Below, in pieces: positions 1-9,161 of a stretch of 64,000 nt of DNA. Position 1 is the first letter of the stretch. Each line of letters starts with the position of its first letter. The notes below the pieces were generated by a model, which did not search any database, was not told the origin of the DNA, and saw nothing but the letters and a program-made list of their open reading frames with translations. Source of the stretch: Bradyrhizobium sp. G127 (GTDB taxonomy: Bacteria; Pseudomonadota; Alphaproteobacteria; Rhizobiales; Xanthobacteraceae). The stretch lies in NCBI RefSeq assembly GCF_021502575.1, contig NZ_JAKFGN010000002.1:62001-126000 (forward strand), written 5' to 3'. Made by a program: the position numbers and the translations under genes.

Positions 1-525
1 GCCGCCGTCAACCTCGTCGAGATCTCCGGTGCAATCAAATGGTTCGATGCATCCAAGGGATACGGCTTCATTGTTCCTGACAATGGCTGGCCGGATGTGC
101 TGCTGCACGTTACGGTGCTACGGCGCGACGGCTATCAGACCGCCTATGAAGGCGCGCGCGTGATCGTCGAATGCGTGCAGCGCCAGAAGGGCTATCAGGC
201 GTTCCGCATTGTTTCGATGGACGAGTCCACGGCCATTCATCCGGCGCAAATGCTGCCGGCCCGGACCCATGTCAGCGTCACGCCGACCAGCGGGCTGGAG
301 CGGGCGCAGGTCAAATGGTTCAACCGGCTGCGCGGCTTCGGTTTTCTCACCTGCGGCGAGGGCACCCCGGACATTTTTGTCCATATGGAAACCCTGCGCC
401 GCTACGGCATGACCGAACTGCGCCCCGGCCAGTACGTTATGGTGCGGTTCGGGCCCGGCTCCAAGGGCATGATGGCAGCCGAGATCCAGCCGGAAACCGG
501 CACACCGGGATTGTCGTCGCACTGA
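1..525 (+). CDS. Two-domain cold-shock protein, 5' partial
   Basis: The reading frame is open from base 1, so the true start lies upstream; 174 residues are visible. There are two cold-shock (OB-fold) domains. The first, about residues 9-60, contains IKWFDASKGYGFI, the aromatic RNP1-like patch, followed by DVLLHVTVL. The second, about residues 104-168, contains VKWFNRLRGFGFL and DIFVHMETL. CspA-family proteins bind single-stranded RNA or DNA and act as RNA chaperones. Tandem CSD proteins of about 200 residues are common in Rhizobiales, so little of the N-terminus should be missing. It is followed by a DUF192 gene on the same strand after about 150 bases. Family assignment is firm; the target RNA is unknown. 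Confidence 0.9.
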   Translation, partial: AAVNLVEISGAIKWFDASKGYGFIVPDNGWPDVLLHVTVLRRDGYQTAYEGARVIVECVQRQKGYQAFRIVSMDESTAIHPAQMLPARTHVSVTPTSGLERAQVKWFNRLRGFGFLTCGEGTPDIFVHMETLRRYGMTELRPGQYVMVRFGPGSKGMMAAEIQPETGTPGLSSH

Positions 526-673
526 TCATCCGGCTTTTATGGCGAACAGCATGCGGGCTGTTGGTCGCTGACCACATCCACGTGATCCTGACGAACCGGG
601 CTCTGCGGCGTCTGGTCTTCGCCATGATTGCCGCGCTAGGGTGCCGCGTCGATCGTCAAGACCTGGTTTCCGG

Positions 674-1186
674 ATGTATCCTGATCTCTTGCTGAAACTT
701 TCCACATCGCCGGTCTCATTGCGACGCCCGAAAGGGCTCTGGCGCGCGTTTGCCGCGACGGTCTTTGCGCTGCTCGTCGTCACGTCGATTCGCGCGACGG
801 CCGCCGAGGTGCAACCGCTCGAGATCGTTACCAGGTCCGGCGTCCACGTGTTCTCCGTCGAGATCGCCAAGACCGACGAGGAGCGCGCCACCGGCCTGAT
901 GTACCGCAAGGAATTGGCGGAGGGACGCGGGATGCTGTTCGACTTCTCGCCCGAGCAGCCGGTGTCGATGTGGATGAAGAACACCTTCATTCCGCTCGAC
1001 ATGATCTTCATTCGCAGCGACGGACGAATTCTGCGCATTGCAGAGAATACCGAACCGCAGTCCGAGAAGATCATCTCGTCCGGCGGTCTGGCCAAAGGCG
1101 TTCTGGAGGTGATCGGGGGCACCGCGCGGAAATACGGCATTCAGCCCGGTGACCGGGTTGCCCATCCGCTGTTTGGGACGCGCTGA
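674..1186 (+). CDS. DUF192 family secreted protein
   Basis: About 170 residues. The N-terminus has a basic stretch (SLRRPKGLWR) followed by a hydrophobic segment (AFAATVFALLVV) and an Ala-rich cleavage region ending near TAAEV, so export is likely. The body matches DUF192: GLMYRKELAEGRGMLFDF, then MWMKNTFIPLDMIFI, and GTARKYGIQPGDRV at the end. The molecular function of DUF192 is not established. I chose the ATG at 674; a GTG at 641 in the same frame would add 11 residues. The cold-shock gene precedes it on the same strand, but the gap of about 150 bases does not argue for tight coupling. Confidence 0.8.
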   Translation: MYPDLLLKLSTSPVSLRRPKGLWRAFAATVFALLVVTSIRATAAEVQPLEIVTRSGVHVFSVEIAKTDEERATGLMYRKELAEGRGMLFDFSPEQPVSMWMKNTFIPLDMIFIRSDGRILRIAENTEPQSEKIISSGGLAKGVLEVIGGTARKYGIQPGDRVAHPLFGTR

Positions 1187-1256
1187 CGGACCTCCCGATC
1201 AAGGCGCTGCAGCGCCTCAAGAAATTTCAATAAGCATCTGGAAATACTTGATAATT

Positions 1257-1333
1257 TGGTCGGGGCAGGAGGATTCGAACCTCCGACCTGCGGTACCCAA
1301 AACCGCCGCGCTACCAGGCTACGCTATACCCCG
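1257..1333 (-). tRNA. tRNA-Pro (anticodon TGG)
   Basis: On the minus strand a 77-base cloverleaf is readable. The acceptor arm CGGGGTA pairs with TGCCCCG, the anticodon loop reads TTTTGGG with anticodon TGG, and the T-loop is GGTTCGAATCC. The 3' end is A followed by an encoded CCA. Confidence 0.95.
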
Positions 1334-1438
1334 AGAAACCCAGTCGATACACGCTTCGCCCGACGCCAGCAAGGCGGAACGACCGGATGCTGGGCCTAAA
1401 CGGTCGCTATTTAACGCGTAGGACTGACCCGCTCCGGA

Positions 1439-2611
1439 TCAAGCGCCGGGGGCAGCTGCGGCCTGCGCCTCCGGCGGCTTGGGCGACCGCGCCGCTGGCT
1501 TGTCCTGCTTCTTCGACCAGTTCCCGTAATAGGCTACCGCCGTGAGGATCGCGACCCCGGCAGCGCTGACGCCCAGTTGCGCCCAGATCGTGCCCCAGCT
1601 CAGCATCAGGACGAAGTGCGCGACGAACGACAGGAAGATGCCGACGCAGAACACCTGAAGCGATTGCTGGCCACATTTGATCAGCGGGTCGAGCAACTTC
1701 GATTCGAGCGGCTTCCAGTCCTTGGGCACGAAACGCGTGATAAAAAAGGCAATGACCACGAAATGGATCACGCGATAGGGCGCAAGGAACGTTTTGTCGT
1801 TCGGATTGAAGGCGTCATAGAGCCACTTCGGAAACATCGCGCCGAAGGATTCGAAACGGCCCGCCATCGTCATGACAAGCGCGAACAGAAGATAGATCGA
1901 TCCCGCGACCAGCAGCCATCGCGACTTGATCACCGAGCGGGACTCAGCCGCGCCGCCGAGCGCAAACCACGCGCCGAACACGAACAGCAACTGCCACGTA
2001 TATGGATTGAAGTACCAAGACCCCGTCGGATAGGCCGAGAAATTCCAGCCGAACTGGCGCGCGGCGAAGTAGAGCACCAGCGAAGCGATCATCACCAGAT
2101 CGGGCTTGCGCAGCATCAGCCACAGGATCGGCGGGAAGAAGCCCATCAGGACGATATAAAGCGGCAGCACATCCAGATTGACCGGCTTGAACCGCAACAG
2201 CAGACCCTGCGTCAGCGTCTGGATCGGATTTTCGACCACAACCGCGACGTTGAACTCGTTGATGATGTCGGGGTCGGCATAACGCAGCGCGACCCAGCCG
2301 ATTGCGGCAATATAGATCACGAACAGGATGACGTGGGCGACGTACAGTTGCCAGACGCGCTTCCACAGTCGCGTCGAGCCGACGATAAATCCGCGATCCA
2401 GCATCATCTTGGCGTAGACGAAGGACGCCGTGTAGCCGGAAATGAAGACGAACAAGTCGGCGGCGTCACTGAACCCGTAATTGCGTGGGGTAGCCCAGTT
2501 GATGACGTTGTTGGGGATGTGATCGAGGAAAATCCACCAATTGGCGATACCGCGGAAAAAATCGAGCCGGAGATCTCGCCCCTTTTCGGGAAGTTTTGCC
2601 TGAATTTCCAT
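1439..2611 (-). CDS. OpgC-domain membrane protein
   Basis: 390 residues, polytopic, with roughly ten hydrophobic segments. The N-terminus RDLRLDFFRGIANWWIFLDH, followed by AADLFVFISGYTASFVYA, is typical of the OpgC/acyltransferase-3-like family. OpgC proteins transfer succinyl groups onto osmoregulated periplasmic glucans in the inner membrane, so substitution of a periplasmic or cell-surface glucan is the expected role. The substrate here is inferred only from family. The C-terminus is a soluble Pro/Ala-rich tail. The gene stands alone: tRNA-Pro lies downstream, and the divergent NDUFS4-like gene starts about 230 bases upstream of its start. No opgG/opgH is visible nearby. Confidence 0.85.
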   Translation of the reverse strand: MEIQAKLPEKGRDLRLDFFRGIANWWIFLDHIPNNVINWATPRNYGFSDAADLFVFISGYTASFVYAKMMLDRGFIVGSTRLWKRVWQLYVAHVILFVIYIAAIGWVALRYADPDIINEFNVAVVVENPIQTLTQGLLLRFKPVNLDVLPLYIVLMGFFPPILWLMLRKPDLVMIASLVLYFAARQFGWNFSAYPTGSWYFNPYTWQLLFVFGAWFALGGAAESRSVIKSRWLLVAGSIYLLFALVMTMAGRFESFGAMFPKWLYDAFNPNDKTFLAPYRVIHFVVIAFFITRFVPKDWKPLESKLLDPLIKCGQQSLQVFCVGIFLSFVAHFVLMLSWGTIWAQLGVSAAGVAILTAVAYYGNWSKKQDKPAARSPKPPEAQAAAAPGA

Positions 2612-2841
2612 GGATACCGTTTCGTGGTGCGGTCGAATGAAAAACGTCAGCAGCGCCAGCCCGGACCCGGTGGCCCGACATTGTCACCGCGTTTCGAAGG
2701 CACTATACCAGAATTCGCTTGGGAAAGTCTCTATAGGGAACCTGCGCGCCGTATCTTGATCCCCATAGAAATCAGAATCACACGCATTTTATCGATGTTA
2801 TCGACACCACACCCATCAGGCTCAGGGACTGGTTCACCGCC

Positions 2842-3147
2842 ATGACAGCACGAATCTTCAAACCGGCAAAAAATGCGATGCAGTCCGGAGCGGCGAAGAC
2901 CAAGGCGTGGCAACTCGACTATGAACCTGAGCAGCCCCGGGTGATCGAGCCGCTGATGGGCTGGACCAGCTCCGGCGACATGAAGCAGCAGGTCACCCTC
3001 CATTTCCATACGAGGGAAGACGCCGTCGCCTATTGCGAGCGAGAGGGCATTCCCTATCAGGTGCTCGAGCCGAAGGAATTGCAGCCCCGCGTGAAGGCCT
3101 ATGCGGACAATTTCGCGTTCCGCCGCCCTGAGCCCTGGACGCACTGA
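2842..3147 (+). CDS. NADH dehydrogenase subunit NDUFS4-like (ETC complex I subunit conserved region)
   Basis: 101 residues, no signal peptide or membrane segment. The sequence has the hallmarks of the 18-kDa complex I accessory subunit: an early ARIFKPAKNAMQSG, then WQLDYEPEQPR, GWTSSGDMKQQVTLHF, EDAVAYCEREGI, and a C-terminal YADNFAFRRPEPWTH. In alphaproteobacteria this supernumerary subunit sits on the hydrophilic arm of NADH:ubiquinone oxidoreductase, as in mitochondria. It is a stand-alone gene away from the nuo operon. A perfect inverted repeat follows about 70 bases downstream (3220-3245). Confidence 0.9.
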   Translation: MTARIFKPAKNAMQSGAAKTKAWQLDYEPEQPRVIEPLMGWTSSGDMKQQVTLHFHTREDAVAYCEREGIPYQVLEPKELQPRVKAYADNFAFRRPEPWTH

Positions 3148-3219
3148 ACCGTCCTTGCGGCTCCCGTCCGCCGGCTGGACCAGCGGCTTTCCCATGCGAG
3201 GCCTTTGGGAAAATGCCCG

Positions 3220-3245
3220 GGGAATGTCCTGAACAAGACATTCCC
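3220..3245. repeat. Inverted repeat upstream of the liu operon
   Basis: GGGAATGTC and GACATTCCC form perfect 9-base arms around an 8-base loop. It lies between the NDUFS4-like gene and the carboxyltransferase gene, about 170 bases before the latter. There is no T-run, so a regulator operator is as likely as a terminator. Confidence 0.5.
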
Positions 3246-3415
3246 GCCCTGCGTCCTACCTTAAGCAAGGCCGTCCCGCCTCAGGCCAATCCCCGCAATA
3301 TCGGCGCAAAAGTTGTGGTTGCAATCGGCCGCCAAGCAGTGACACCTTGAAGATCAAAGCCGCCCCGGACAGAGGCGGAAGCAAGCAAGATCAAAACGTT
3401 ACGCGGCAGGAAACG

Positions 3416-5020
3416 ATGGCACTTCGCTCCGGACTCGATCCCAAATCGTCCGATTTCACGCGCAATGCGGAAGCGATGCGCGCCCTGGTCGCGGACCTCA
3501 AGGACAAGCTCTCGCAGGTCGCCGGCGGCGGCGGGGAGGCCTCTCGCGCCAAGCACACGGCGCGCGGCAAGATGCTGGCGCGCGAGCGCGTCGATCTGCT
3601 GATCGACCCCGGCACGGCGTTCCTGGAATTCTCGCCGATGGCGGCCTATGGCCTGTATGGCGGCGCGGTGCATTCCGCCAGCATCGTCACCGGCATCGGC
3701 CGCGTCGCGGGGCGTGAATGCGTCATTGTCGCCAACGACGCCACCATCAGCGGCGGCACTTATTATCCCATGACGGTGAAGAAGCATCTGCGCGCGCAGG
3801 ATATCGCGCGGCAGAACAATCTGCCGTGTATCTATATGGTGGACTCCGGCGGCGCGTTCCTGCCGCAGCAGGACGAGATTTTCCCCGACGAGAAACACTT
3901 CGGCCGCATCTTCTACAATCAGGCCAATATGTCCGCGCAGGGCATTCCGCAGATCGCCATCGTGATGGGATCGTGCACCGCCGGCGGCGCGTATGTACCC
4001 GCGATGTCCGATGAGAGCATCATCGTGCGCAATCAGGGCACCATCTTTCTCGGCGGCCCGCCGCTGGTGAAAGCGGCGACCGGCGAGGTCGTCACGGCGG
4101 AAGAACTCGGCGGCGCGGACGTCCACAGCCGCCATTCCGGCGTCACCGATCACTACGCGCAGAACGACAGCCACGCCATCGGCATCGCGCGGCGCATCGT
4201 CGGCAACCTCAATCCGGCGACGTCCTCGGCCACCGGCCTGCGGGAGCCGCGCGACCCGCTGTTCGATCGCGAGGACATCTACGGCGTGGTGCCTGCCGAC
4301 GCGCGCAAGCCATTTGATGTGCGCGAGATCATCGCGCGCATTGTGGATGGCTCGGAGTTCGAGGAATTCAAGAAGCTCTACGGCACGACTCTGGTCTGCG
4401 GCTTCGCCCACATCTGGGGTTATCCGGTCGGCATCATCGCCAACAACGGTATCCTGTTCAGTGAAAGCTCGCTGAAGGGCGCGCATTTCATCGAACTGTG
4501 CTGCCAGCGCAATATCCCGCTGCTGTTCCTGCAAAACATCACCGGCTTCATGGTCGGCAAGAAATACGAGGCCGGCGGCATCGCGCGCGACGGCGCCAAA
4601 CTGGTCACGGCGGTGGCGACCGCATCGGTGCCGAAGTTCACCGTGGTAATCGGCGGCTCCTACGGCGCCGGCAACTATGGCATGTGCGGCCGCGCCTACA
4701 GCCCGCGCTTCCTGTGGATGTGGCCGAACGCACGCATCTCGGTGATGGGCGGTGAGCAGGCCGCCACGGTGCTGAGTACGTTGCGCCGTGACAACATCGA
4801 GGCCAAGGGCGGCGAGTGGTCGGCCAAGGAAGAAGACGCCTTCCGCAGCCCCATCCGCGAGCAGTACGAAACCCAAGGGCATCCCTACTACGCCACGGCG
4901 CGACTATGGGACGACGGCGTGATCGATCCTGCCGATACGCGCCTGGTGCTCGGCCTTGGCTTGTCGGCGGCCGCGAATTCCCCGATCGAGCCGCCGAAGT
5001 TCGGCGTGTTCCGGATGTGA
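3416..5020 (+). CDS. liuB: Methylcrotonoyl-CoA carboxylase, carboxyltransferase (beta) subunit
   Basis: 534 residues. It is a biotin-dependent carboxyltransferase with the acyl-CoA carboxylase fold, transferring carboxyl from carboxybiotin to 3-methylcrotonyl-CoA to give 3-methylglutaconyl-CoA in leucine breakdown. Family blocks visible are [17 protein letters not shown] near the N-terminus, [30 protein letters not shown] and a C-terminal [11 protein letters not shown]. The substrate call rests on the neighbours: a hydratase, a biotin-carrying subunit and HMG-CoA lyase follow on the same strand, the liuBCDE order. I use ATG 3416 because AGGA lies just upstream; an in-frame start at 3347 lacks this. 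A geranyl-CoA or propionyl-CoA enzyme is less likely given HMG-CoA lyase. Confidence 0.92.
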   Translation: MALRSGLDPKSSDFTRNAEAMRALVADLKDKLSQVAGGGGEASRAKHTARGKMLARERVDLLIDPGTAFLEFSPMAAYGLYGGAVHSASIVTGIGRVAGRECVIVANDATISGGTYYPMTVKKHLRAQDIARQNNLPCIYMVDSGGAFLPQQDEIFPDEKHFGRIFYNQANMSAQGIPQIAIVMGSCTAGGAYVPAMSDESIIVRNQGTIFLGGPPLVKAATGEVVTAEELGGADVHSRHSGVTDHYAQNDSHAIGIARRIVGNLNPATSSATGLREPRDPLFDREDIYGVVPADARKPFDVREIIARIVDGSEFEEFKKLYGTTLVCGFAHIWGYPVGIIANNGILFSESSLKGAHFIELCCQRNIPLLFLQNITGFMVGKKYEAGGIARDGAKLVTAVATASVPKFTVVIGGSYGAGNYGMCGRAYSPRFLWMWPNARISVMGGEQAATVLSTLRRDNIEAKGGEWSAKEEDAFRSPIREQYETQGHPYYATARLWDDGVIDPADTRLVLGLGLSAAANSPIEPPKFGVFRM

Positions 5021-5033
5021 CGCGGAGCAGGCC

Positions 5034-5813
5034 ATGAGCAACCTTGTCCGCATCGAACGCGACCACGACGTGGCGCGTGTCACGCTGAACCGCCCGGAGT
5101 TGAACAATGCGCTTAACAGGGCGCTGATCGAGGCGCTGCGTGCCGCGTTCGAGAATATCGCCGCAGATCGCTCGATCGCGACGCTGGTGCTGGCGGGCGA
5201 GGGCAAGAGCCTCTGCGCCGGGGCCGACATCGGCGCGATGCGCGAAGCGGGCAGCTATACGCGCGACGAGAACATCAAGGACGCGCTGCCGCTGGTGCGG
5301 ATGTTGTCCGCGCTCGACCGCATGCCGCAGACCACGGTCGCGCGGGTGCAGGGGCCGATCTATGGTGGCGGGGTCGGCGTGGTCGCGGCCTGCGACATTG
5401 CGATAGGTTCTTCCGAAGCCACGTTCTGCCTGTCCGAAGTGCGGCTCGGCATCGTCCCCGGCATGATCAGCCCCTACGTGCTGCGCGCCATCGGCGAGCG
5501 CACCGCGCGGCGCTATTTCCAGACCGCGGAAGTGTTCGACGCACGGGAAGCCCGCCGCATCGGCCTGCTGCATGAGATTGTCGCGGCTGAGGCACTGGAC
5601 GAGCGCATCGCGAAAATGCTGAAGCAGTTGAAATCCGCCGCCCCCGGTGCGCGCAGCATCGCCAAGAAACTCGCCGGTGATATCGCGGGCCGTCCTATCG
5701 ATGAAGCTCTGATGACCGAGACCGCGCATCTGATCGCGGATATCCGTGCGAAACCCGAGGCCCGCGAGGGTCTCTCCGCATTCCTTGAAAAGCGCAAACC
5801 GTCGTGGACCTGA
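5034..5813 (+). CDS. liuC: Enoyl-CoA hydratase family, probable methylglutaconyl-CoA hydratase
   Basis: 259 residues, crotonase superfamily. The N-terminus VTLNRPELNNALNRALI and GEGKSLCAGADIGAM are the usual substrate-binding blocks, and GPIYGGGVGVVAACDIA supplies the oxyanion-hole region. FCLSEVRLGIVPGMISPYV follows, and a C-terminal helix ends in FLEKRKPSW. In this context it should hydrate 3-methylglutaconyl-CoA to HMG-CoA. It starts 13 bases after liuB stops and ends four bases before the biotin subunit starts, so it is co-transcribed. The specific substrate is inferred from the operon, not from residues. Confidence 0.9.
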   Translation: MSNLVRIERDHDVARVTLNRPELNNALNRALIEALRAAFENIAADRSIATLVLAGEGKSLCAGADIGAMREAGSYTRDENIKDALPLVRMLSALDRMPQTTVARVQGPIYGGGVGVVAACDIAIGSSEATFCLSEVRLGIVPGMISPYVLRAIGERTARRYFQTAEVFDAREARRIGLLHEIVAAEALDERIAKMLKQLKSAAPGARSIAKKLAGDIAGRPIDEALMTETAHLIADIRAKPEAREGLSAFLEKRKPSWT

Positions 5814-5817
5814 TCCG

Positions 5818-7845
5818 ATGAACGCCAAAGCCGTCACCAAGTCCGGAGCAAGCGCGTTGTACCGACGGTTCGGCACCTTGCTGATCGCCAATCGCGGCGA
5901 GATCGCCTGCCGCGTGATCAGGACCGCGCGCGCCATGGGATTGCGAACCGTCGCGGTTTGCTCCGAAGCGGACGCCGACGCGCTGCATGTAGCGATGGCG
6001 GACGACGCCGTGCTGCTCGGACCTGCGCGGGCCCGCGACAGCTATCTCAACATCGACCGCATTCTCGAAGCCGCACAGAAGACCGGCGCGGAAGCGATCC
6101 ATCCCGGCTACGGTTTCCTCTCCGAGAACGCGGACTTCGCGCGCCGCTGTGCCGAAGCAGGCATCGTGTTCGTCGGTCCGACCGCCGAAATGATGGAGGC
6201 GATGGGTTCGAAGTCGGGCTCCAAGGCGCTGATGGAAAAAGCCGGCGTGCCGCTGGTACCCGGTTATCACGGTGAGGCGCAGGACGAGAAAACGCTCGCC
6301 GATGCGGCGAACAAGATCGGTTTTCCGGTTCTGGCAAAGGCATCCGCCGGCGGCGGCGGGCGCGGCATGCGCATCGTCCGCAGCGCGGATGAACTTGCGG
6401 CGGCCATCGTCAGCGCCAAACGCGAGGCGCTGGCAGCCTTCGGCGATGACCGCATGCTGATCGAGAAGTTCGTGCAGAACCCGCGCCACATCGAGGTGCA
6501 GATTGTCGGCGACAGTCACGGCAATCTGGTGTCGCTGTTCGAGCGCGAATGCACCCTGCAGCGCCGCCACCAGAAGGTGATCGAGGAAGCGCCGTCGCCG
6601 ACCCTCGGACCGGAGCAGCGCGAAGCGGTCTGCGCCGCGGCGCGAAAGGCCGCAGGCGCAGTGAACTATGTCGGCGCAGGCACCATCGAGTTCGTGTCCG
6701 ACGGGAAAGAGGTGTTCTTCATCGAAATGAACACGCGGCTTCAGGTCGAGCATCCGGTGACCGAACTCATCACCGGCGTCGATCTGGTGGAATGGCAGTT
6801 GCGCGTCGCGTTCGGCGAAAAGCTGCCGCTGGCGCAGGATCAGATCAAGTTGAATGGCCATGCTATCGAAGCGCGCGTCTACGCCGAGAATCCGAACAAG
6901 AATTTCATGCCCTCGGTCGGCCGTATCCGCACGTGGCGCACGCCAGATGAGGTGGACGGGTTGCGCATCGACGCCGGGTACGGCGAAGGCAAGACCGTCT
7001 CGCCGAACTACGACGCCATGCTGGCCAAGCTGATCGCATGGGCGCCGACGCGCGACCTTGCAATTTCACGGCTCAATCGCGGGCTGGAAGAGACCGACGT
7101 TCGCGGCATCGTCACCAACATTCCGTTCCTGTCGGCGCTGATCACGCATCCGGATGTACGCGCCAACCAGATCGATACCAGCTTCATCGAGCGCGAACTG
7201 GCGAAGCTGACACCGGCGGAAGCTGCGTTGACCGAGCTTGAGCTGGGCGCGGCCGTCGCGGCCATCCTGCGCAGCGAGGAGATCGCGGCAGGGGCTGATG
7301 CTAGGTCACCGTGGCGGGCTGCGTCGGGCTGGACCGCCGTCGGCGCGCGCCAGCGCAGTTTCGTGTTCCGGCAGGCGGACGGCGAGCGCAAGGTGGCGCT
7401 GCACTATGGCAGCGGGCCGTCGACGCTTGCAATTGACGGGCGCGAACTGACCTTCGCAAGTTCGCCGTCCGCGCGCGGCGGCCTCGATGTTGTGCTCGAT
7501 GGCGTCAAGCACCACGTTTCCGGACTGCTTGACGAGCACGAGGTCTACGTCCGCACCCGCAATGGACGCTTTGAATTCCACTGGGTCGATCCGTTCGGTA
7601 CCGAGGACGAGGAGCAGGCCGGTGCCGACCGCGTTGTCGCGCCGTTGCCCGGCACAGTGGTGGCGCTTCTGGTCGAGGAGGGCACATCCGTGGAGAAGGG
7701 TGCGGCGATCCTGACGCTGGAAGTGATGAAGATGGAGCAGACGTTGCGCGCGCCATTCGCGGGCATTGTGAAAGAGTTGAAGTGCAAGGTCGGCGACATC
7801 GTGCAGGAAGGCGTCGAACTCGCCGAGATCGAACCCAAGGCATAA
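5818..7845 (+). CDS. liuD: Methylcrotonoyl-CoA carboxylase, biotin carboxylase/biotin carrier (alpha) subunit
   Basis: 675 residues. The N-terminal biotin carboxylase domain runs to about residue 450: LLIANRGEIACRVIRTARAM, the ATP-grasp glycine-rich loop KASAGGGGRGMRI, and FIEMNTRLQVEHPVTE. A linking domain follows, and the C-terminal biotinyl domain carries EVMKMEQ with the biotinylated lysine at residue 638. It carboxylates biotin with ATP and bicarbonate and hands it to the liuB product. ATG 5818 is chosen, four bases after liuC; the frame is open further upstream, but that part overlaps liuC. Length matches MccA/LiuD (about 660-670). Confidence 0.93.
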   Translation: MNAKAVTKSGASALYRRFGTLLIANRGEIACRVIRTARAMGLRTVAVCSEADADALHVAMADDAVLLGPARARDSYLNIDRILEAAQKTGAEAIHPGYGFLSENADFARRCAEAGIVFVGPTAEMMEAMGSKSGSKALMEKAGVPLVPGYHGEAQDEKTLADAANKIGFPVLAKASAGGGGRGMRIVRSADELAAAIVSAKREALAAFGDDRMLIEKFVQNPRHIEVQIVGDSHGNLVSLFERECTLQRRHQKVIEEAPSPTLGPEQREAVCAAARKAAGAVNYVGAGTIEFVSDGKEVFFIEMNTRLQVEHPVTELITGVDLVEWQLRVAFGEKLPLAQDQIKLNGHAIEARVYAENPNKNFMPSVGRIRTWRTPDEVDGLRIDAGYGEGKTVSPNYDAMLAKLIAWAPTRDLAISRLNRGLEETDVRGIVTNIPFLSALITHPDVRANQIDTSFIERELAKLTPAEAALTELELGAAVAAILRSEEIAAGADARSPWRAASGWTAVGARQRSFVFRQADGERKVALHYGSGPSTLAIDGRELTFASSPSARGGLDVVLDGVKHHVSGLLDEHEVYVRTRNGRFEFHWVDPFGTEDEEQAGADRVVAPLPGTVVALLVEEGTSVEKGAAILTLEVMKMEQTLRAPFAGIVKELKCKVGDIVQEGVELAEIEPKA

Positions 7846-7861
7846 CTCGAGGCACAGGTTC

Positions 7862-8761
7862 ATGAGCGATCAGGTCCGCATCGTCGAAGTCGGCCCGCGC
7901 GACGGGTTGCAAAACGAGAAGACGCCGGTGAGCGCCGAGGCGCGGATCGCGTTCATCGAGAACCTGGTCAAGGCGGGCCTGCACACCATCGAGGTCGGCA
8001 GCTTCGTGTCGCCGAAGGCGATTCCGCAGATGGTCAATTCGGATCAGGTGCTGCGCGCGGTCGACCATCATCCCGGTTATGAATTCCACGTCCTTGTGCC
8101 GAACGAGAAGGGCTATGAGGCCGCGAAAGCCGCGGGCGCGAAGGTGATCGCGGTGTTCGCCTCGGCGTCGGAAGGTTTCTCGAAGGCCAACATCAACTGC
8201 ACGGTGGCGGAATCCATCGAACGTTTCGTCCCGGTGATCGAGCGAGCGAAGGCCGACGGCATCAGGGTGCGCGGCTATGTCTCCTGCGTGCTCGGCTGTC
8301 CCTATGACGGCGAGGTGAAACCGTCGGCCGTGGTCGCGGTGACCAAGAAGCTGTGGGATCTCGGGTGCTACGAGGTCTCGCTCGGCGACACCATCGGCGT
8401 CGGCACGCCGTCGAAGGCGCGGGCTTTGCTGCGCGCGGTCGCAGCGGAGGTGCCGATGCCAAATCTCGGCATGCACTTCCACGACACCTACGGACAGGCG
8501 CTGGCCAATCTGTATGCGGGGCTGGAAGAAGGCGCGCGGGTGATCGATTCCGCAGCGGGCGGCCTTGGCGGCTGTCCCTACGCGCCGGGTGCGACCGGCA
8601 ATGTCGCGACGGAAGATGTGGTCTACATGCTGGAAGGCATGGGGATTGCGACCGGCGTGGACATGACGCAGCTTGTCGCCGCCACCAACGGCATCGCGCA
8701 GGTGCTCGGCAAGCCTCCGGTCAGCCGCGTGGCGTCGGCACTGAATGCCAAGCGGAACTGA
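7862..8761 (+). CDS. liuE: Hydroxymethylglutaryl-CoA lyase
   Basis: 299 residues, a TIM-barrel enzyme of the HMGL-like family. It cleaves HMG-CoA to acetyl-CoA and acetoacetate, the last step of leucine degradation. The start VRIVEVGPRDGLQNE carries the metal-binding Arg-Asp pair, and SAAGGLGGCPYAPGATGN is the family signature with the active-site cysteine. It begins 16 bases after liuD, at the end of the operon, and is followed by a hairpin (8786-8820) that looks like a terminator. Isovaleryl-CoA dehydrogenase (liuA) and a regulator are not seen in the window. Confidence 0.95.
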   Translation: MSDQVRIVEVGPRDGLQNEKTPVSAEARIAFIENLVKAGLHTIEVGSFVSPKAIPQMVNSDQVLRAVDHHPGYEFHVLVPNEKGYEAAKAAGAKVIAVFASASEGFSKANINCTVAESIERFVPVIERAKADGIRVRGYVSCVLGCPYDGEVKPSAVVAVTKKLWDLGCYEVSLGDTIGVGTPSKARALLRAVAAEVPMPNLGMHFHDTYGQALANLYAGLEEGARVIDSAAGGLGGCPYAPGATGNVATEDVVYMLEGMGIATGVDMTQLVAATNGIAQVLGKPPVSRVASALNAKRN

Positions 8762-8785
8762 TTCAGGCCCCGTCGCCGGATCGGG

Positions 8786-8820
8786 CAGCCCGTCGAGACA
8801 CCGGGCTGTAAAATCATTTT
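8786..8820 (+). terminator. Probable terminator of the liu operon
   Basis: CAGCCCG and CGGGCTG form a 7-base stem with a 9-base loop, followed by TAAAATCATTTT. It starts 24 bases after the HMG-CoA lyase stop. Confidence 0.6.
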
Positions 8821-8909
8821 CTGCCCCGTGTAACAAAACCGGTCCGTCACCGAATATCGAAAAGCGACCTTCGTCGCATTCAGATAACCGGCTTCAAAGG
8901 ACCATGCTC

Positions 8910-9134
8910 ATGGCACGCACCTCACGTCTCGCGCTCGGCACTGCCGCTTTCATCTCCCTCGGTCTCGCCTTCGCACCTGTCGCTTTCGCTCAGGACAAGA
9001 TGTCCAAGGACGGCATGAAGAAGGAAGACAGCATGTCGAAAGACGGCATGAAGAAAGATGCCATGAAGAAAGACGGAATGAGCAACGATGGCATGAAGAA
9101 GGATAACATGAAGAAGGACGAGATGAAGAAGTAA
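8910..9134 (+). CDS. Pentapeptide MXKDX repeat protein
   Basis: 74 residues. A signal peptide (RTSRLALGTAAFISLGLAF, cleavage probably after APVAFA) is followed by a tail made almost entirely of the degenerate pentamer Met-X-Lys-Asp-X (MSKDG, MKKDA, MKKDG, MKKDN, MKKDE). This matches the known MXKDX repeat family, small periplasmic proteins of unknown function. The mature part is very rich in Met, Lys and Asp. That might suit metal binding, but this is a guess. I use ATG 8910 because AAAGGA then sits at normal spacing; an ATG at 8904 is possible. A strong hairpin follows the stop. Confidence 0.85.
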   Translation: MARTSRLALGTAAFISLGLAFAPVAFAQDKMSKDGMKKEDSMSKDGMKKDAMKKDGMSNDGMKKDNMKKDEMKK

Positions 9135-9161
9135 GCCGTCTCGTCGTTTCTGTTTTCCAAC

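Noticed and set aside
3281-4882. Minus-strand open frame opposite the carboxyltransferase
   Set aside because: Antisense of liuB; composition dominated by Arg, Asp and Ala with no recognisable domain.
9001-9130. Short regular repeats resembling a CRISPR array
   Set aside because: The period is 15 bases with no spacers, and it encodes the MXKDX pentapeptides in frame. No CRISPR array or cas gene is present in the window.
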